From Varroa destructor (Eukaryota; Arthropoda; Arachnida; Mesostigmata; Varroidae): 64,000 nt of DNA. The position numbers and the translations under genes are program-made. The notes beneath the pieces were generated by a model. It was given only the letters and a program-made list of their open reading frames with translations. It ran no database searches and was not told where the DNA came from. Position 1 is the first letter of the stretch, and every line of letters starts with the position of its first letter. Shown here piece after piece: positions 36,244 to 46,778 of this stretch. The stretch spans positions 1,380,019 to 1,444,018 of the forward strand of contig NW_019211459.1 in NCBI RefSeq assembly GCF_002443255.2. Reading direction: 5' to 3'.

Positions 36244-37595
36244 CAGCCAGTCTTTTGTAGTGTGTTTCTCTAGCCAAAGTTATCCTCATCCTAGCAGCGC
36301 CGTAACCCTCGTCTAGCTCTCTGGTAGGCGCTATTTCCAGCAATCAAGCACAGTAGAAAATAGGGCCGCAGCTCGCTGGAGCCAGGAACAGGCAGACATC
36401 GACTCAGTGGGTTCTCTCACTCCTTCAGAGCGGCTGCCGACGGTGTCAGCAGCAGCAGTCAGCCGACGGCGGCATCGCTTCGCCGCTATCGCCCCATAGA
36501 GCCGTAGCAAACCTCACTACTCTGAGAACGCAGCAGCCAAGCAGCGTGTCAGTGGGAGAGAGGCATTTGAGACGTTCGGGCTGGGGCAAGGTTTAGGGTT
36601 CCCTGGGCCGCGAGGCCATTGCGCCAACCAGGCATTCACAGCCGCTCACTTTCTCTATGTTAGTTTCTCTACCGCTTGCCTTTCTGTCTGCCGATCCCCT
36701 AGACCGAGGCATGGGCCCAGCTGTGGAAGCTGGAGTGCTGCACCAGCCCTAAGTGAAGCGGGGTCGGAATATCCCTTCATAGCTCCCTGGCTTTCGGTGG
36801 GGGGGGAGAGGGGGGTGTCTGCTTCAGAGTTTGGATTGAGAGACGCTCGACATTCGGGGTGGCCATGACGGGAGGAGATTGCGAAACCATCTTTTGCGAA
36901 AGTAGGCTGCCAGGGTCGGCGACGGCGGCGGTGGTGGTGGAGGTAGCAGCACCACCATTTACTAATGTGGCCTACTCTTCTGCGTAGGAAGTGAACCGCT
37001 GGTGTGCTGGCCGTCTTTAGACTTATTTGGCTGCATACGGTGCAACCCCTGTGTTTTGGGCTCGAACGAGACAACAACTCACTACTGCATCTGTAACACA
37101 TTTGCACCAATCAACCTAGTAGCTCGGAACAGAGGCAGCGATGCTGGCGAATAGCAGTGATGGACACTGACACACCGCCGCGTGTTCTAGCGAAGAGGCC
37201 GATAGACGCACAGCCAGTGTATAGCAAGGCCGCATTCGCTGTATCATAGCGTATCGTCCGTCTGTCCATGCCTATTATATGCTTACCCGTAGGCCCCGAC
37301 AGACTTCGAGTCCTTCCCGTCGCGCTGCTCGACCAGAACTCTGTTTGTGCATTATAGAAAGCGAAAAAGGACGGACGGCGCCAAAGCAAGACAGTCTCTA
37401 AATGAGAGCAGGGACCAATGGCAGCGAGAGAGAGAGAGAGAGAAGCTTGATGGGGCCGTATACGAAGGCCTCGCAGGTTATTTTAGGGGAGACAAGATGA
37501 ACACGTGCGCCACTCACCAATAAATACAGCAGACACACGCTCATTTATTGGGGCCCGAACCTTGTGTACTGGTTGCTCATTTCCCCATAGAGTCT
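36244..37595 (-). CDS. Candidate gene, chain of phase-1 exons
   Basis: Three minus-strand exons all begin with two bases and leave one, so they join freely: 37518-37595 (acceptor GCGCCATCTCATTACAG, donor TTTATTG|GTGAGT; reads TLWGNEQPVHKVRAPINERV), 37287-37340 (acceptor GCACAAACAG, donor ACGG|GTAAGC; FWSSSATGRTRSLSGPT) and 36244-36330 (acceptor ATTGCTGGAAATAG, donor GCTG|GTAAAA; PTRELDEGYGAARMRITLAR). An alternative last exon at 37116-37186 (CTCTTCGCTAG) also fits phase and ends in a stop. Symmetric exons suit exon skipping. No family recognised and both gene ends are unknown. Confidence 0.36.
36655..36906 (-). CDS. Candidate terminal exon, Pro/Leu-rich
   Basis: Minus-strand acceptor after a long CCACCACCGCCG-type pyrimidine run (CCCTGGCAG), then phase 0 open for 83 codons to a TAG at 36655. 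It starts PTFAKDGFAISSRHGHPEC and includes ADTPLSPPTESQG, in GC-rich sequence. It could be an alternative 3' end for the phase-1 chain, but the phase does not fit, so it may be a separate transcript. Confidence 0.3.
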   Translation of the reverse strand, partial: PTFAKDGFAISSRHGHPECRASLNPNSEADTPLSPPTESQGAMKGYSDPASLRAGAALQLPQLGPCLGLGDRQTERQAVEKLT

Positions 37596-38040
37596 CTGTA
37601 ATGAGATGGCGCAAAAAGACAATTTGGTGGGGTCGGCCATAGAGCTGGTGCTGTCCTGACAACGGATCAGAAGTGCATAACGCGTTCAACGTGTGTGTAT
37701 GCACGTAAATGTATATTTTTGGTGTAAATGCAATATGAAACAGCTAGACGAGTAGGGTAACCTCTAGGAACACTAATTGTACATTGACTACGTGCAGCAT
37801 AAGTCCACAAGGGTCTAAAAAAAGAGATTTAAATTTTAAACTTTCATTTTTTAAATTTAAATAGAATTAAATTTTAACCACTCAAATGAAGTCATTCGAT
37901 AAAGTAACTAACATATACATATTACTATACTTTCGCCGTTAACAAACAATTAATATGCCGTAAATAGTAAAAAAAAAAAATACATAATAAGTATATATTA
38001 TCAGATATTTTAGTTAACATGTATCATTCACTACGCTACA

Positions 38041-38204
38041 CTACATTGAGAAAATGAAAGCATTATGATGCCGATATAATGCTGATGATATAATCCCAGA
38101 AGGGCCTATAGAGCGACCGATACGGCAAGAAAGCGACTCTTCCCAGCAACTCGCTAAGCAGGTTCGTACTATCAGTTCAGTAGTGGTCCAACAATTGTTA
38201 CTTT
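38041..38204 (-). CDS. Candidate terminal exon, Cys-rich
   Basis: The acceptor TTCTTTGCATCTAACAG precedes 38204. With two leading bases the frame is open for 53 codons to a TAG: SNNCWTTTELIVRTCLASCW, then EESLSC and a Ser/Gly-rich stretch. Four Cys fall within 23 residues. No partner exon. Confidence 0.24.
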
Positions 38205-38259
38205 CTGTTAGATGCAAAGAACCAGCATTACTTAGAATTGAATATTCAGAACTCACTTT

Positions 38260-38311
38260 GCTTTACTTAGAAAAAAAAACAGTGGTTACAACTGTTTTTG
38301 CTAAGTAAAGC
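38260..38311. repeat. Inverted repeat, possible hairpin or element end
   Basis: GCTTTACTTAG at the left and CTAAGTAAAGC at the right pair exactly. Inside them an A-run plus CAGT pairs with ACTG plus a T-run, giving a stem of roughly 20 bases with one or two gaps around a short loop. It lies about 0.6 kb upstream of the plus-strand mariner remnant. Confidence 0.8.
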
Positions 38312-38875
38312 TGAAAAAAATTAGAAGTAACGATATCGTTCCAAGAAAATAATCTTTTACTTAGTTGATTATTTATGCTCTAATGTAAACGGGATCGATT
38401 TATTCAATGGCGAAACATGGTTAGCACAAAGGGTTGATGTGTAAAACGAATTGTTGCAATCCAATGTTTGATTTTTTGGTTCGTATACTATAATATCCGC
38501 TTCAAAATGACTTTAAGCAACAGGTCTTACAAGTTGGACGCCTTCAAATCATATATCACAAGTCGTGCCTGCTCGACGTTCGTATCGGAGATTTGCTTTG
38601 ACCTTACACCGTATTTAAGATGGAGCGCTGATGCTGAAGATGACTGAAATTTCTGAAACTTTGATCCGAAACATATTTTTCATAGTGGTCGACTAATTTT
38701 GATGAAACTACTGACCAACAGCGGCATGCGAGTAGACACTTAACTATGAAGCAGGTTTAAATTCTCTGAAGAAAGCTACTTATAAGAAAAAAAAAAGGTC
38801 GATATCTGAATGTTACACATATTGAAGCAAAAGAACGTATTCAATCTTGTTTCTATTTGCGGAACTTTACAGAAG

Positions 38876-39440
38876 TGAGCCATTCCAGATCGATGCAAGT
38901 GATAAAAAGTGGATCACGTGCCACAATAGGGTGTAAATAAAACAAGAAAAATGTGATCCACAATCTGGGGCAAAGCCCAGAGTGACGCCGAAAAGCGTGA
39001 TGATGCTATACGTTTGGTACGAGTGGAAGGGAACTGTACATCCTAAGTTAATCCCGCCTCGAAAAACGAATGGGTTGGGTCTCTAATGTCAACACTTAAC
39101 AAATTACATCAAGGCATCGAAGAAAAAAAGTCGACGGGAACATGAAAATTCCAAACAACATGCACCTTTAGTTGCTCGACAAAAATTGAGAGAGCTTAGA
39201 TAAATAATGAATTTACCTGAATGAATTTTAATGCATTCGCCATATAGATTGGGTCTTGCGCCATCAGACTACCATCTCCCCCATTATCATTCTGCAGAAC
39301 TCCCTTAACGGTGTTAATTTAACTTCAACGCAGAGGTGCAAAAATTATTTGTCACGATTTTTTACCCATTAACTATAAAAGTGTTACAAAGAAAAAAAAA
39401 AAAAAGAAATAGGTCGTTAAGCAAAATGGCTTATATTCAG
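38876..39440 (+). mobile_element. Decayed mariner transposase fragment
   Basis: Translated plus frames give mariner-family landmarks in order, broken by frameshifts and stops: a DEKW-like block (DASDKKWITCHNR, about 38890-38930), the block before the second catalytic region (MMLYVWYEWKGTVHPKLIPP, near 39000-39050), ARQKLREL (near 39173-39196), SLNGVNL (near 39305-39325) and VVKQNG near 39420. Spacing matches a D,D34D transposase. The second catalytic Asp block is eroded (HENSKQ in place of HDNARP). Weaker matches may extend upstream to about 38.7 kb. Non-functional. Confidence 0.75.
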
Positions 39441-40265
39441 TTAAGTAAAATCATTAAAACAGGTAAAAATATTTGCTTGCAGCCTTAAAAGGGTCAAAAC
39501 TTTTTGTACAAGGCCAATATGTATGGGATGTCTCCATAATGTGTAATGCGTCATGATTTTATGATCGTCCTTTTCTTAGAATATAATTAAGCGGTAGTAT
39601 TGGGTGAACCTAGACTAACTGTTGGGCAAGTAAAATTTACTTTGAAATGCTCGTAGAAAGTGAAACAGAAGTACAGAGACAGCATCGCAGGGAGTTTCAG
39701 GAAGTTCTACCCTTATGGCTCACAATTGCCCGGATAAAAGACAGGTTTGAAACGTGTCTGCGGGTAAATCAATTGGTCAGAAGGAGGCCACTAACATTTG
39801 CGACTTACTCAATTTCGCGCTAAGCAAATTGGTCCTATGCAAGTATTTTTCTGACCTTAACGATTGAGTTATCGTCTCGATTCCCTCAGGAGTATAAAGC
39901 AGGCAATTTATGCTCGTTCATGCAAAATTGAATCAACTTTAGGAAGGTCACATTGATTTTAAAACCGTGTCCAACAGTCGGTGCTATAGTTTCCTAAACG
40001 GTGCAGGGGCCGGATCCGTTTCCACGCGCTGTAACATTGTATGCATGTGTTACACCTCATAACACAAACGGAAATGTATACGATTTAATTTTAGACAAAT
40101 CGAACAATCCTCTCACTATCTAATAAGTACCATTAGCAAATCACATTGAACATTTATGAAGATCTATTTCGATTTTCTTAAATTTACTTTTATCGAATTA
40201 TATGTTTTTTTTTTTCAATTTTTCTGTGTTTCACTTTTGTATATCTATTTATTAAGCCTTTGCAG

Positions 40266-40482
40266 CAGCTATGGAGAGCCGGTGGATGCTAAATACTCTA
40301 GACCCAGACGCGGTGGCTTAAGTTACTTACTGCGAAAATTACAAATGTACACGTATTGTCAATACATCTTAGCGGTACCCCGTGCCCTTGTACACGTCAT
40401 CACGAAATCAGTAACCAATGTTTCTTTTTTTTTCAGTGTTCGGCTTTTTATACATGTGACTAGCCTAGCTTAAATGGATAAC
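40266..40482 (+). CDS. Candidate exon pair, coding status unsure
   Basis: Two plus acceptors with long T-runs: before 40266 (GCCTTTGCAG; frame SYGEPVDAKYSRPRRGGLSY, with dibasic-like RPRR) and before 40437 (TTTTTTTTTCAG). Exon 40437-40482 ends at GATAAC|GTAAGT, a strong donor, but all three frames contain a stop. It is therefore either the end of a coding region with a 3' UTR intron or a noncoding exon. No donor for the first exon was fixed. Confidence 0.25.
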
Positions 40483-40707
40483 GTAAGTTTCCCTTTATTT
40501 CCCATTTTGCTAGAAGGCCTCTTTGATTAAGTAGACGTAACCATTTTGTACGTAGACGATCTAATGACACCCGAGTAGCGCCAACTCCAGGTGCAGCAAG
40601 CTCTGCTTCGGCTCTGTGTGTCTACAACACAGATGTGGGACTCGCCATAATTCTGATTGATGAAGTTTACAAGGGGAAGTAGGACAGCGGCCACTGACAC
40701 CTTGTAC

Positions 40708-40896
40708 CTCTCCCATTAGCCTCTTGGTTTTTGTAGTTGGGATAGCTCTTCGCTACGAACAGCAGAACCATCACCACGCACGTAACGGAAAGATGCACGG
40801 AGGTTATGGAAGCTGGATGGATGACCACGTGATCAAATCGCTGCAGTGAATCCGCTGCAGCTGCTCTCAACGTGCTAGACCTCAAGGTTGTTCCGA
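40708..40896 (-). CDS. Candidate internal exon with a membrane span
   Basis: The acceptor CCTGTCCCATATGTTACAG precedes 40896 and GGGAGAG|GTACAA follows 40708. The exon starts with two bases and leaves one (symmetric), with 62 open codons. Residues about 34-49 (HLSVTCVVMVLLFVAK) look like one membrane span, followed by SYPNYKNQEANG. The unspliced frame continues to 40667. Confidence 0.3.
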
Positions 40897-41081
40897 CTGT
40901 AACATATGGGACAGGCGTTACTTGTGAAGATCTTAGAGTGGAGAACCGGAGCAAGTAAATTACGTCGGAGCCTCCTTGTTGAAAAGAGCACCACGCAAAG
41001 CTACCCGAAATCGTCTCACGTGTCTCTTGGCCGGCTCGCTACTGCTGTTCGAGGACTTACGTCGTCACTTTAAGCTCCCAG

Positions 41082-41345
41082 CAACTGAATAACCTAAGAT
41101 CAACCCTACGAACTGGGAGCACGAATTCGCGGGGATCAATGGCTATTTATGTGCTTCGGGTGCGATCGTCGCTAGCTTTATTGTGCACAACCTTCACTAC
41201 AGACTATGCAGAGAACGGGGTTTTCACAGACCTAATATATGTCGGTGCTCCAGATACGGGGAAAATTGCGATCGACGTCATGTCACCCATTTTCTTTGGT
41301 ACCATCTTGAGAACACCTGAAAAAGCACCCAAATTACTTTTATAA
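41082..41345 (+). CDS. Candidate terminal exon, unknown product
   Basis: The acceptor CACTTTAAGCTCCCAG leads into phase 0 open for 87 codons to a TAA. It includes an internal ATG at 41139 with a hydrophobic start (MAIYVLRVRSSLALL), followed by DLIYVGAPDTGKIAIDVMS. No domain recognised and no upstream exon. Confidence 0.27.
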   Translation, partial: QLNNLRSTLRTGSTNSRGSMAIYVLRVRSSLALLCTTFTTDYAENGVFTDLIYVGAPDTGKIAIDVMSPIFFGTILRTPEKAPKLLL

Positions 41346-42113
41346 ACTCAACGAGACTAGTATAACCTATACGACACTTGAGATATTGCGTTGTTAATGC
41401 TCTGTGTAAAGTATTTGGTTACTACCAGAAAAGGCAAGTAACCTATATATATATATATATAAAACAGACATCACTCAGCCATATTCAACTATTGTGTATT
41501 CGCGCGTAAATATCATTTGCGTGTAGGAAACGAAATAGTGAAACAGAGCAAGAGGAACCGAAACGCGTTCGAGCAGCTATTCACAGTCGTCACTTAAGGC
41601 ATTACTGCTTTTAGGGCAGGTTCGCGGTGCAGGACGAGGCTTGCACGCTGAAAAGGTCGCACACCGCAGACAGCGGCTGAAGATGCTTTCTAGCCATGCG
41701 CAAGTACAACAAATGGTCACACTGGCCCGTTTGCTGATCTCGAACATACCTAGCTGGTGTACAAGTATTAGCTCTTTTTGTTTGAATAAACAGCACCAAA
41801 AAGACCTGGCGACCTCTAGAGTACTTCGTAGCATACGAACAAGTGAGGCTGCATGAATTCAATATGCTATCCACTGTAGATCTGTGACGGCTGAACTTGT
41901 ACATTGTTGTATTGGATTGTTTAATGCGACAACATTGTGTGTAACATAATACGAAACATGCGTAAACGGTGAGCCGTCTCGGTATTGCTAACATATCGGA
42001 CATAAGCTAAACATTTGCTTCAGATATAATTGGCCGTTTTATGGACTTCCCTATTATCGAGTTCATTGAAGGTATAACCAGTGTTACAAACAACTGTGTT
42101 TTTAGGACGTGTT

Positions 42114-42342
42114 TTATGTACTGGTACATTCGACTTCGCTTGAAAGTTCATTAGCGGAGCTGGCCTCAGCGAAGCTAACTAAACCATGTTCATACACAGC
42201 GACCGGAAACAAAATGGTCGATGCTGTATCCGAGTAGAGCAAAAGAAATCTCCTTATGGGTTGTAGTGGATGTATTTCTGAGGATCCTGGTGAATATATC
42301 GCGCACAATTCAAACAAAATCCCTAATCGGTGATATAGGGAC
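42114..42342 (-). CDS. Candidate terminal exon, acidic tail
   Basis: The acceptor GTTGTAACCGACAG precedes 42342. With one leading base, 75 codons are open to a TAA: SLYHRLGILFELCAIYSPGS first, then an acidic Ser/Glu end (NELSSEVECTST). It lies about 330 bases downstream of the exon pair at 42671-42991 on the same strand, but phase continuity was not established. Confidence 0.25.
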
Positions 42343-42670
42343 CTGTCGGTTACAACATTTTCGTCTGTAGCTAATTATGATCTAATTTCTTTTTTTCCGG
42401 TGACATGTACAACATCAAAACGACGGCCTGTCAGCTCCGTTTGGCCGTATATCGTAAGATTGCCTCGTTCTATCTGAATTGAAATTGATAGCATAGTAGA
42501 ACAATATGCATAAGTTTGGAATCGTAGCAGTTTATCATATCAACAATGGCCAGAAGCATTGCCTCATTACAGCGGCACGTATGCTATCATCCTCCCTCCA
42601 TTCAAGTAACCCGTTTGGTATTTTACTTAACGGACATGCAACTTGCGAAAAAAGTTTCAGCGTGCACCCA

Positions 42671-42991
42671 CTATACATATGTGTGTGTGTTTTTAATCAA
42701 AGATAATCCAACACTCCAGGAAACTCTGTATTGTTCAGAAAGAACTTCAGAATGAGGCAAGTTAGGCCACGGACTGCCATCGGCACGCGGTATGGGAAAC
42801 ACAGTATGCGATTCAGCGCGCATCGCTGGCTACTCAATAGTTGTGGAAAAATGGACCCCACGTGTATATTCGACTTAATTTTGGTGCGGTGGAGTTCCCG
42901 CACTTCGCGTAAATCGACTTACCTCACCCTCGTGAAGATCGCTTTGCTCCAGCTTCAAGGTCAAATAAGTTAGTTGAGCATTATTTTGCAT
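42671..42991 (-). CDS. Candidate two-exon gene start
   Basis: The first exon runs from the ATG at 42991 to 42923 (23 codons, MQNNAQLTYLTLKLEQSDLH) and ends at a near-consensus donor (GTGAG|GTAAGT). Across a 93-base intron, the exon at 42671-42829 continues in phase 0 for 52 codons to a TAG and includes FPIPRADGSPWPNLPH and SEQYRVSWSVG. Its end runs into a GT microsatellite-like stretch, so the true 3' end may be an earlier donor. A vague likeness to the strands that open DOMON/copper monooxygenase domains is not evidence. Confidence 0.36.
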
Positions 42992-43203
42992 CACGAGTGG
43001 TTTGAACGCTCTTTAAAACAGGTTATTAACATTAATAAAATTAACTTTGTTAAACCTCGGATTACTTTTATGTGTATATAGGTCATATTCGAATCATTTT
43101 AGATGTGATAAACGAACACAGTTTCGATGATTCCGCGTGTTTTATTTTCGTTTTAAGATCAGCTTCGTTTTAAATATGCCTCAAGTGGCACGACTCAGCA
43201 CAG

Positions 43204-43207
<4 letters not shown>

Positions 43208-43252
<45 letters not shown>
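43208..43252. repeat. (AC)n microsatellite
   Basis: About 45 uninterrupted bases of AC. Confidence 0.97.
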
Positions 43253-43254
<2 letters not shown>

Positions 43255-44523
43255 TCCACATCTATACTTCTTTTTAAGTACAATATAAAACAATGGACAA
43301 TAAAGTTGGATCATGGTATGCATTTGCAGCAAAGGAACATGCGACGCACATTGGTTACAAGTCAGCATAACTCTATGTCTCTTTATCTCGGTATCTATAT
43401 TTCGATGTTCGGCAATAGTGAGTAGATATCGTAATGTCTGGGGGAACAATGTTCCCGAACAAGCGAGTGCGCGGTAAACAGCCGGCCTGGCTCTCCGTGC
43501 CCCACTACTGCTTCCTTTCGGCCGTGAATATGCGCAGCCGCACACTGAATTTCTGTACAATAGTGATAAATATAATCTCTTTTCAATTTCAGTTCTGAAG
43601 ATGTTCATTCGGTTGCTCATTCGTTTGGTCTTTCTGCGGGTGTGAAGGCAGTGGTCCGTTCCTTAGATCTGTGGCAGTGTATAGCAAGCAACAGCAGCAA
43701 CAGCAGCGGCAGCACTCTTGCGACACCTCGAGCTTCGCAACGGTTTGCCCCTCTTTCGGCCGGGAAGAACGGGCTGGTGGCAGCAATGGTGGGCGACGGA
43801 TGAGGGAATTTAAACAGGAGGAATCTAAGGGAGGTGGCGGGGGACGAGGAGCTCTAAGGGAAGGTACAACGCGCTGCCATTTCCTCTGTCGCCTCCCTCA
43901 AGCACCGCTCGCACATCTTTAGAAGGTGAGTCACTAGGGGGAAAGAGGATGGACGCCGTCGGGTGGCGTCTCTTGTCTACCCTCGCCATGATTGCGAAAC
44001 GGGTAAGGGTACACGGTCCGGATAAGAAATGCTGCAGGGGATTGTTTGGAAGAAAGGAGATTTTAACAGGATCTGACGCCGAAATACTTGAAATGAACGG
44101 ATCGAAACCTAAAGGATGCCAAAATGATCAGAAAGACTGTAGGGAAGGATGGAAAAGGAATCAATGCGAATCTGCGGTATTACAGTGGCAAAAGTCTCTT
44201 GTGCCGGTAGCAAACAGGCAGAGGACCCACCCCGCCCGTTTTGGCCCTCCTGGCCGCTGCCAGGGCGTTCTCTTGTCGATCTAGCGGGCAAGCGATTGTA
44301 CATGGTGAAGGGCCCATACCCACTGTCGGGATAAAAGGACGCTTTTTAGCGAAATTTTTTCATGTGTCGGTCCTGACGGTGACGTTTATTCATTATAACC
44401 GCCATCTATAGCGATTATAGTTTTGAAACCTAAGAAATTAACTAGTCGTCTTCAAAATATTCGTTCTTAATTCGCAGAAAAGCTTTCAAATAACTTTTGT
44501 TTTAACTGAAGTGCTACCATTAA

Positions 44524-44725
44524 TTATAGCTCAGCTGGTATTATTAGTAAGCATGGATCAAGCGATACTGGTAAGTGTAAACCCGCTAAAAAACCGCTAA
44601 AATGAGCTACAAATGGAATAAAAGATTGCGCTGATAAAAGTTTCCAAATATGTAATCCTTCAAGACGGCCAAAAGGTTCAAAAGATTTAAAAAATCCACA
44701 AGAAGCCTCAGAAAGCCACCAATTT
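44524..44725 (-). CDS. Candidate terminal exon, hydrophobic
   Basis: The acceptor TGCGATTTCTACTACAG precedes 44725. With one leading base, 66 codons are open to a TAA: NWWLSEASCGFFKSFEPFGR first, then SFIPFVAHFSGFLAGL. It is AT-rich and lies just left of the repeat nest. Family unknown. Confidence 0.22.
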
Positions 44726-44887
44726 CTGTAGTAGAAATCGCAGCGAATGGTAGTCGTATTAAATAGATATTTTGAGTAAAAGAATGACGCTCTCAGCAAC
44801 CGTGAAAGGTATTGTTGAAATCTCTGCTCTCATCCAGATACAATTTGAAAAATAAAGCACAGGAGAAGTTTTAATTTACGTACAGTG

Positions 44888-44890
<3 letters not shown>

Positions 44891-44956
<66 letters not shown>

Positions 44957-44957
44957 T
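44891..44957. repeat. (TA)n microsatellite abutting the mariner end
   Basis: About 67 bases of TA with one C interruption at 44951; mariner elements insert at TA. Confidence 0.95.
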
Positions 44958-45690
44958 ACTGGTTTGTTGAAAAAATATTCAGCACTTTTAATTCAAAATA
45001 GAGGCAAATATTTTTTCATATGTTGAAATAATAATATAACTAAACTAAATATGCGCTATTTTGATCTATGATGTTCTATTTCTTTTTGGTAACGCCATAA
45101 TCTCATCACTGCCGAACCCCTATTATTAAGAGAAGTGATTTTTGAATCCCTCCATTGAGACTAACCTAACAACATAAAAGAAGTTCTACAGAGATCGAAA
45201 TGAATTGTCGTTTAATAATTTAAGACTCGCGCTACACGGAAGATGCATTCCTATCCGAGTTCCGCCAATGTTCATTAAGCTGCTCAACATGGCCATTGGT
45301 TTGGCATTATCATGGTGAAAGACGACGCTTCCTCCGTTCAGTAGTGACAAGTTGCTCCAGTTTTGTTAGTTTTTGCCCGGCGGCAACAGCTGATAATGCA
45401 CGATTCCTTTGCAATCCCATTAAACACACAGCATCATCTTCGTTTGGCGTCACTCTGAGCTTTGCGACAGATTGTATGGAGCAATTGCTTCGTTTTGTGC
45501 ATTATTGTCCTATATGATCCTGTTTTTTACTATCTGTAATGAACCGCCTTAAAAATGGCTGGATCTCCCTTGGATTGGATGGGTTTCTTGGCATACCATA
45601 GATGCTCACGTGTCCGTGCTAACTTTTCACAATAAGTCCATCAACTTTTCCAAAAACCACCTTTCACATCGAAATTTTTAGAGCGAAAGC
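44958..45690 (-). mobile_element. Decayed mariner transposase with one probable terminus
   Basis: The minus strand carries mariner blocks in the correct order through frameshifts: PFLRRFITDS with a decayed first catalytic region (about 45500-45560), WDCKGIVHYQLLPPGK (about 45370-45420), VVFHHDNAKP with the second catalytic Asp intact (about 45297-45325), and a C-terminal block like NSFRSL-x-NFF followed by a KNHF motif (about 45130-45220). The plus-strand sequence at 44958, CTGGTTTGTTGAAAAAATAT, sits next to TA and looks like a terminal inverted repeat, but no partner was seen on the far side, so the 5' end is probably lost. At least three frameshifts and several stops; inactive. Confidence 0.78.
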
Positions 45691-46198
45691 GATCTCGTAG
45701 CTTGCCGGCCCCTAGTTCGACTCAGCTTAGATTGGCACCACTGCAGCCGACTAGAATAGCTGTAAGTATGAAGCTTAAAAGATGAAGAACTGCCTTTTTG
45801 GTAACGGGACCTAGGTGCATCGCTATGCATCTTGAAGGGTAATTGTATACTAAAATGACCTACTGCACTATAGATCCAACTAGAAAGCCCACATCGGAAA
45901 ACATAAAGCATTTGCTACTGCTATCGATAACTCGCGTCCATGTCAGATCGAATGCATCCATGTCTAACTAAACGTCTTGAAGAGCCACTAGAGAAACGGA
46001 CCACTTCAACGACAGCTTTCCTCTGCAGAGCGTACACGGTACTGCCCCTTCATTTCCGATAAAGCTAAATAAGGACGGCTAAACAAATCGCAACAGAAAC
46101 ATTCAGAGGACAATTTTTCGTCTTTTCGGCCAAAATGCATCTTTTTTTTTAGCTCCCTGTTAGCTTCTTAAAAAAAACTTAATCAAAATATTGATTCT

Positions 46199-46352
46199 GC
46201 TTCCCGGTGATAGACGTTTGCCTCCTGAGAGACGCGTCTTTGGACAGCGCGTCATAGACACATGGAATGGGTTAACTCGAAATCAATTGAATGCTTACAA
46301 GAATGAAGCTCCTTCTAGACTGTCCATTCCAAGCCCAGGTGTAAAACTCTAA
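46199..46352 (+). mobile_element. LINE reverse-transcriptase tail fragment
   Basis: One plus frame reads RRVFGQRVIDTWNGLTRNQL, then NAYKNE, and ends in a stop. The 'FxxRVIDxWNxLP...F/YKN' pattern is the usual C-terminal end of non-LTR (LINE) ORF2 proteins. Nothing of the polymerase core is present nearby, so this is a 3' truncated relic about 0.5 kb from the mariner remnant. Confidence 0.5.
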
Positions 46353-46482
46353 CCGATGTTAGGTTATCTCATTTGTATCTGGAAAGGAAACTGTAGCAGA
46401 AAAAAAAAATTGTCATATGAAATAAAACAATGTGCTAAAGGAGAGCTATTTTCAGTAGACGGCGAAGGACTCTGCGCTCGAT

Positions 46483-46778
46483 CTATTCATTAAGCTTGAC
46501 GTCCTGTTTGTTGATCGGTCCTGTAATGTTGAAGGGGAAAGCGCTCAGCGACGTCACATTCCCAATAATCAAGGGCCACAATAGAATAAAGTTCCACGCG
46601 GAATTTTTAATAATACCGATTTGTAGGAAAAACTGCCCCGCTATCGTTTCCATTGCCATATGCCCCCAAAGTAAAACCGTTTTCTCACGAAAGTTTACAA
46701 ACTCGACTCGACGGTAGTATTCAAAACAGCTACTAGGAATATTCGTACTGAACCCATGGAAATAGACAGCAGTTACTA
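46483..46778 (-). CDS. Candidate terminal exon of a membrane protein
   Basis: After an acceptor at CCTAGTATTTAG, the minus strand is open for 97 codons to a TAG. It has two hydrophobic stretches (TIAGQFFLQIGI and WNFILLWPLIIGNVTSLSAF), an N-glycosylation-type site (FNIT) and a polar end (PINKQDVKLNE). Earlier residues include SSCFEYYRRVEFVNFREK. It has the look of the last span and tail of a transporter or receptor, but no family can be named. The acceptor has little pyrimidine. Confidence 0.3.

Noticed and set aside
43195..43620. 141-codon minus-strand frame ending in a Cys-Val run
   Set aside because: The Cys-Val run is the translated (AC)n microsatellite; the rest has no support.
45164..45175. 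Short CTAACCTAAC, like the arthropod telomere unit; similar hits at 47946 and 55859
   Set aside because: Only one to two units each and scattered; no interstitial telomere array.
45711..45725. TAGTTCGACTC, like a tRNA B box
   Set aside because: No A box at the right distance and no cloverleaf pairing.
46496..46717. 73-codon plus-strand frame
   Set aside because: Shadow of the minus-strand membrane-type exon at 46483-46778.
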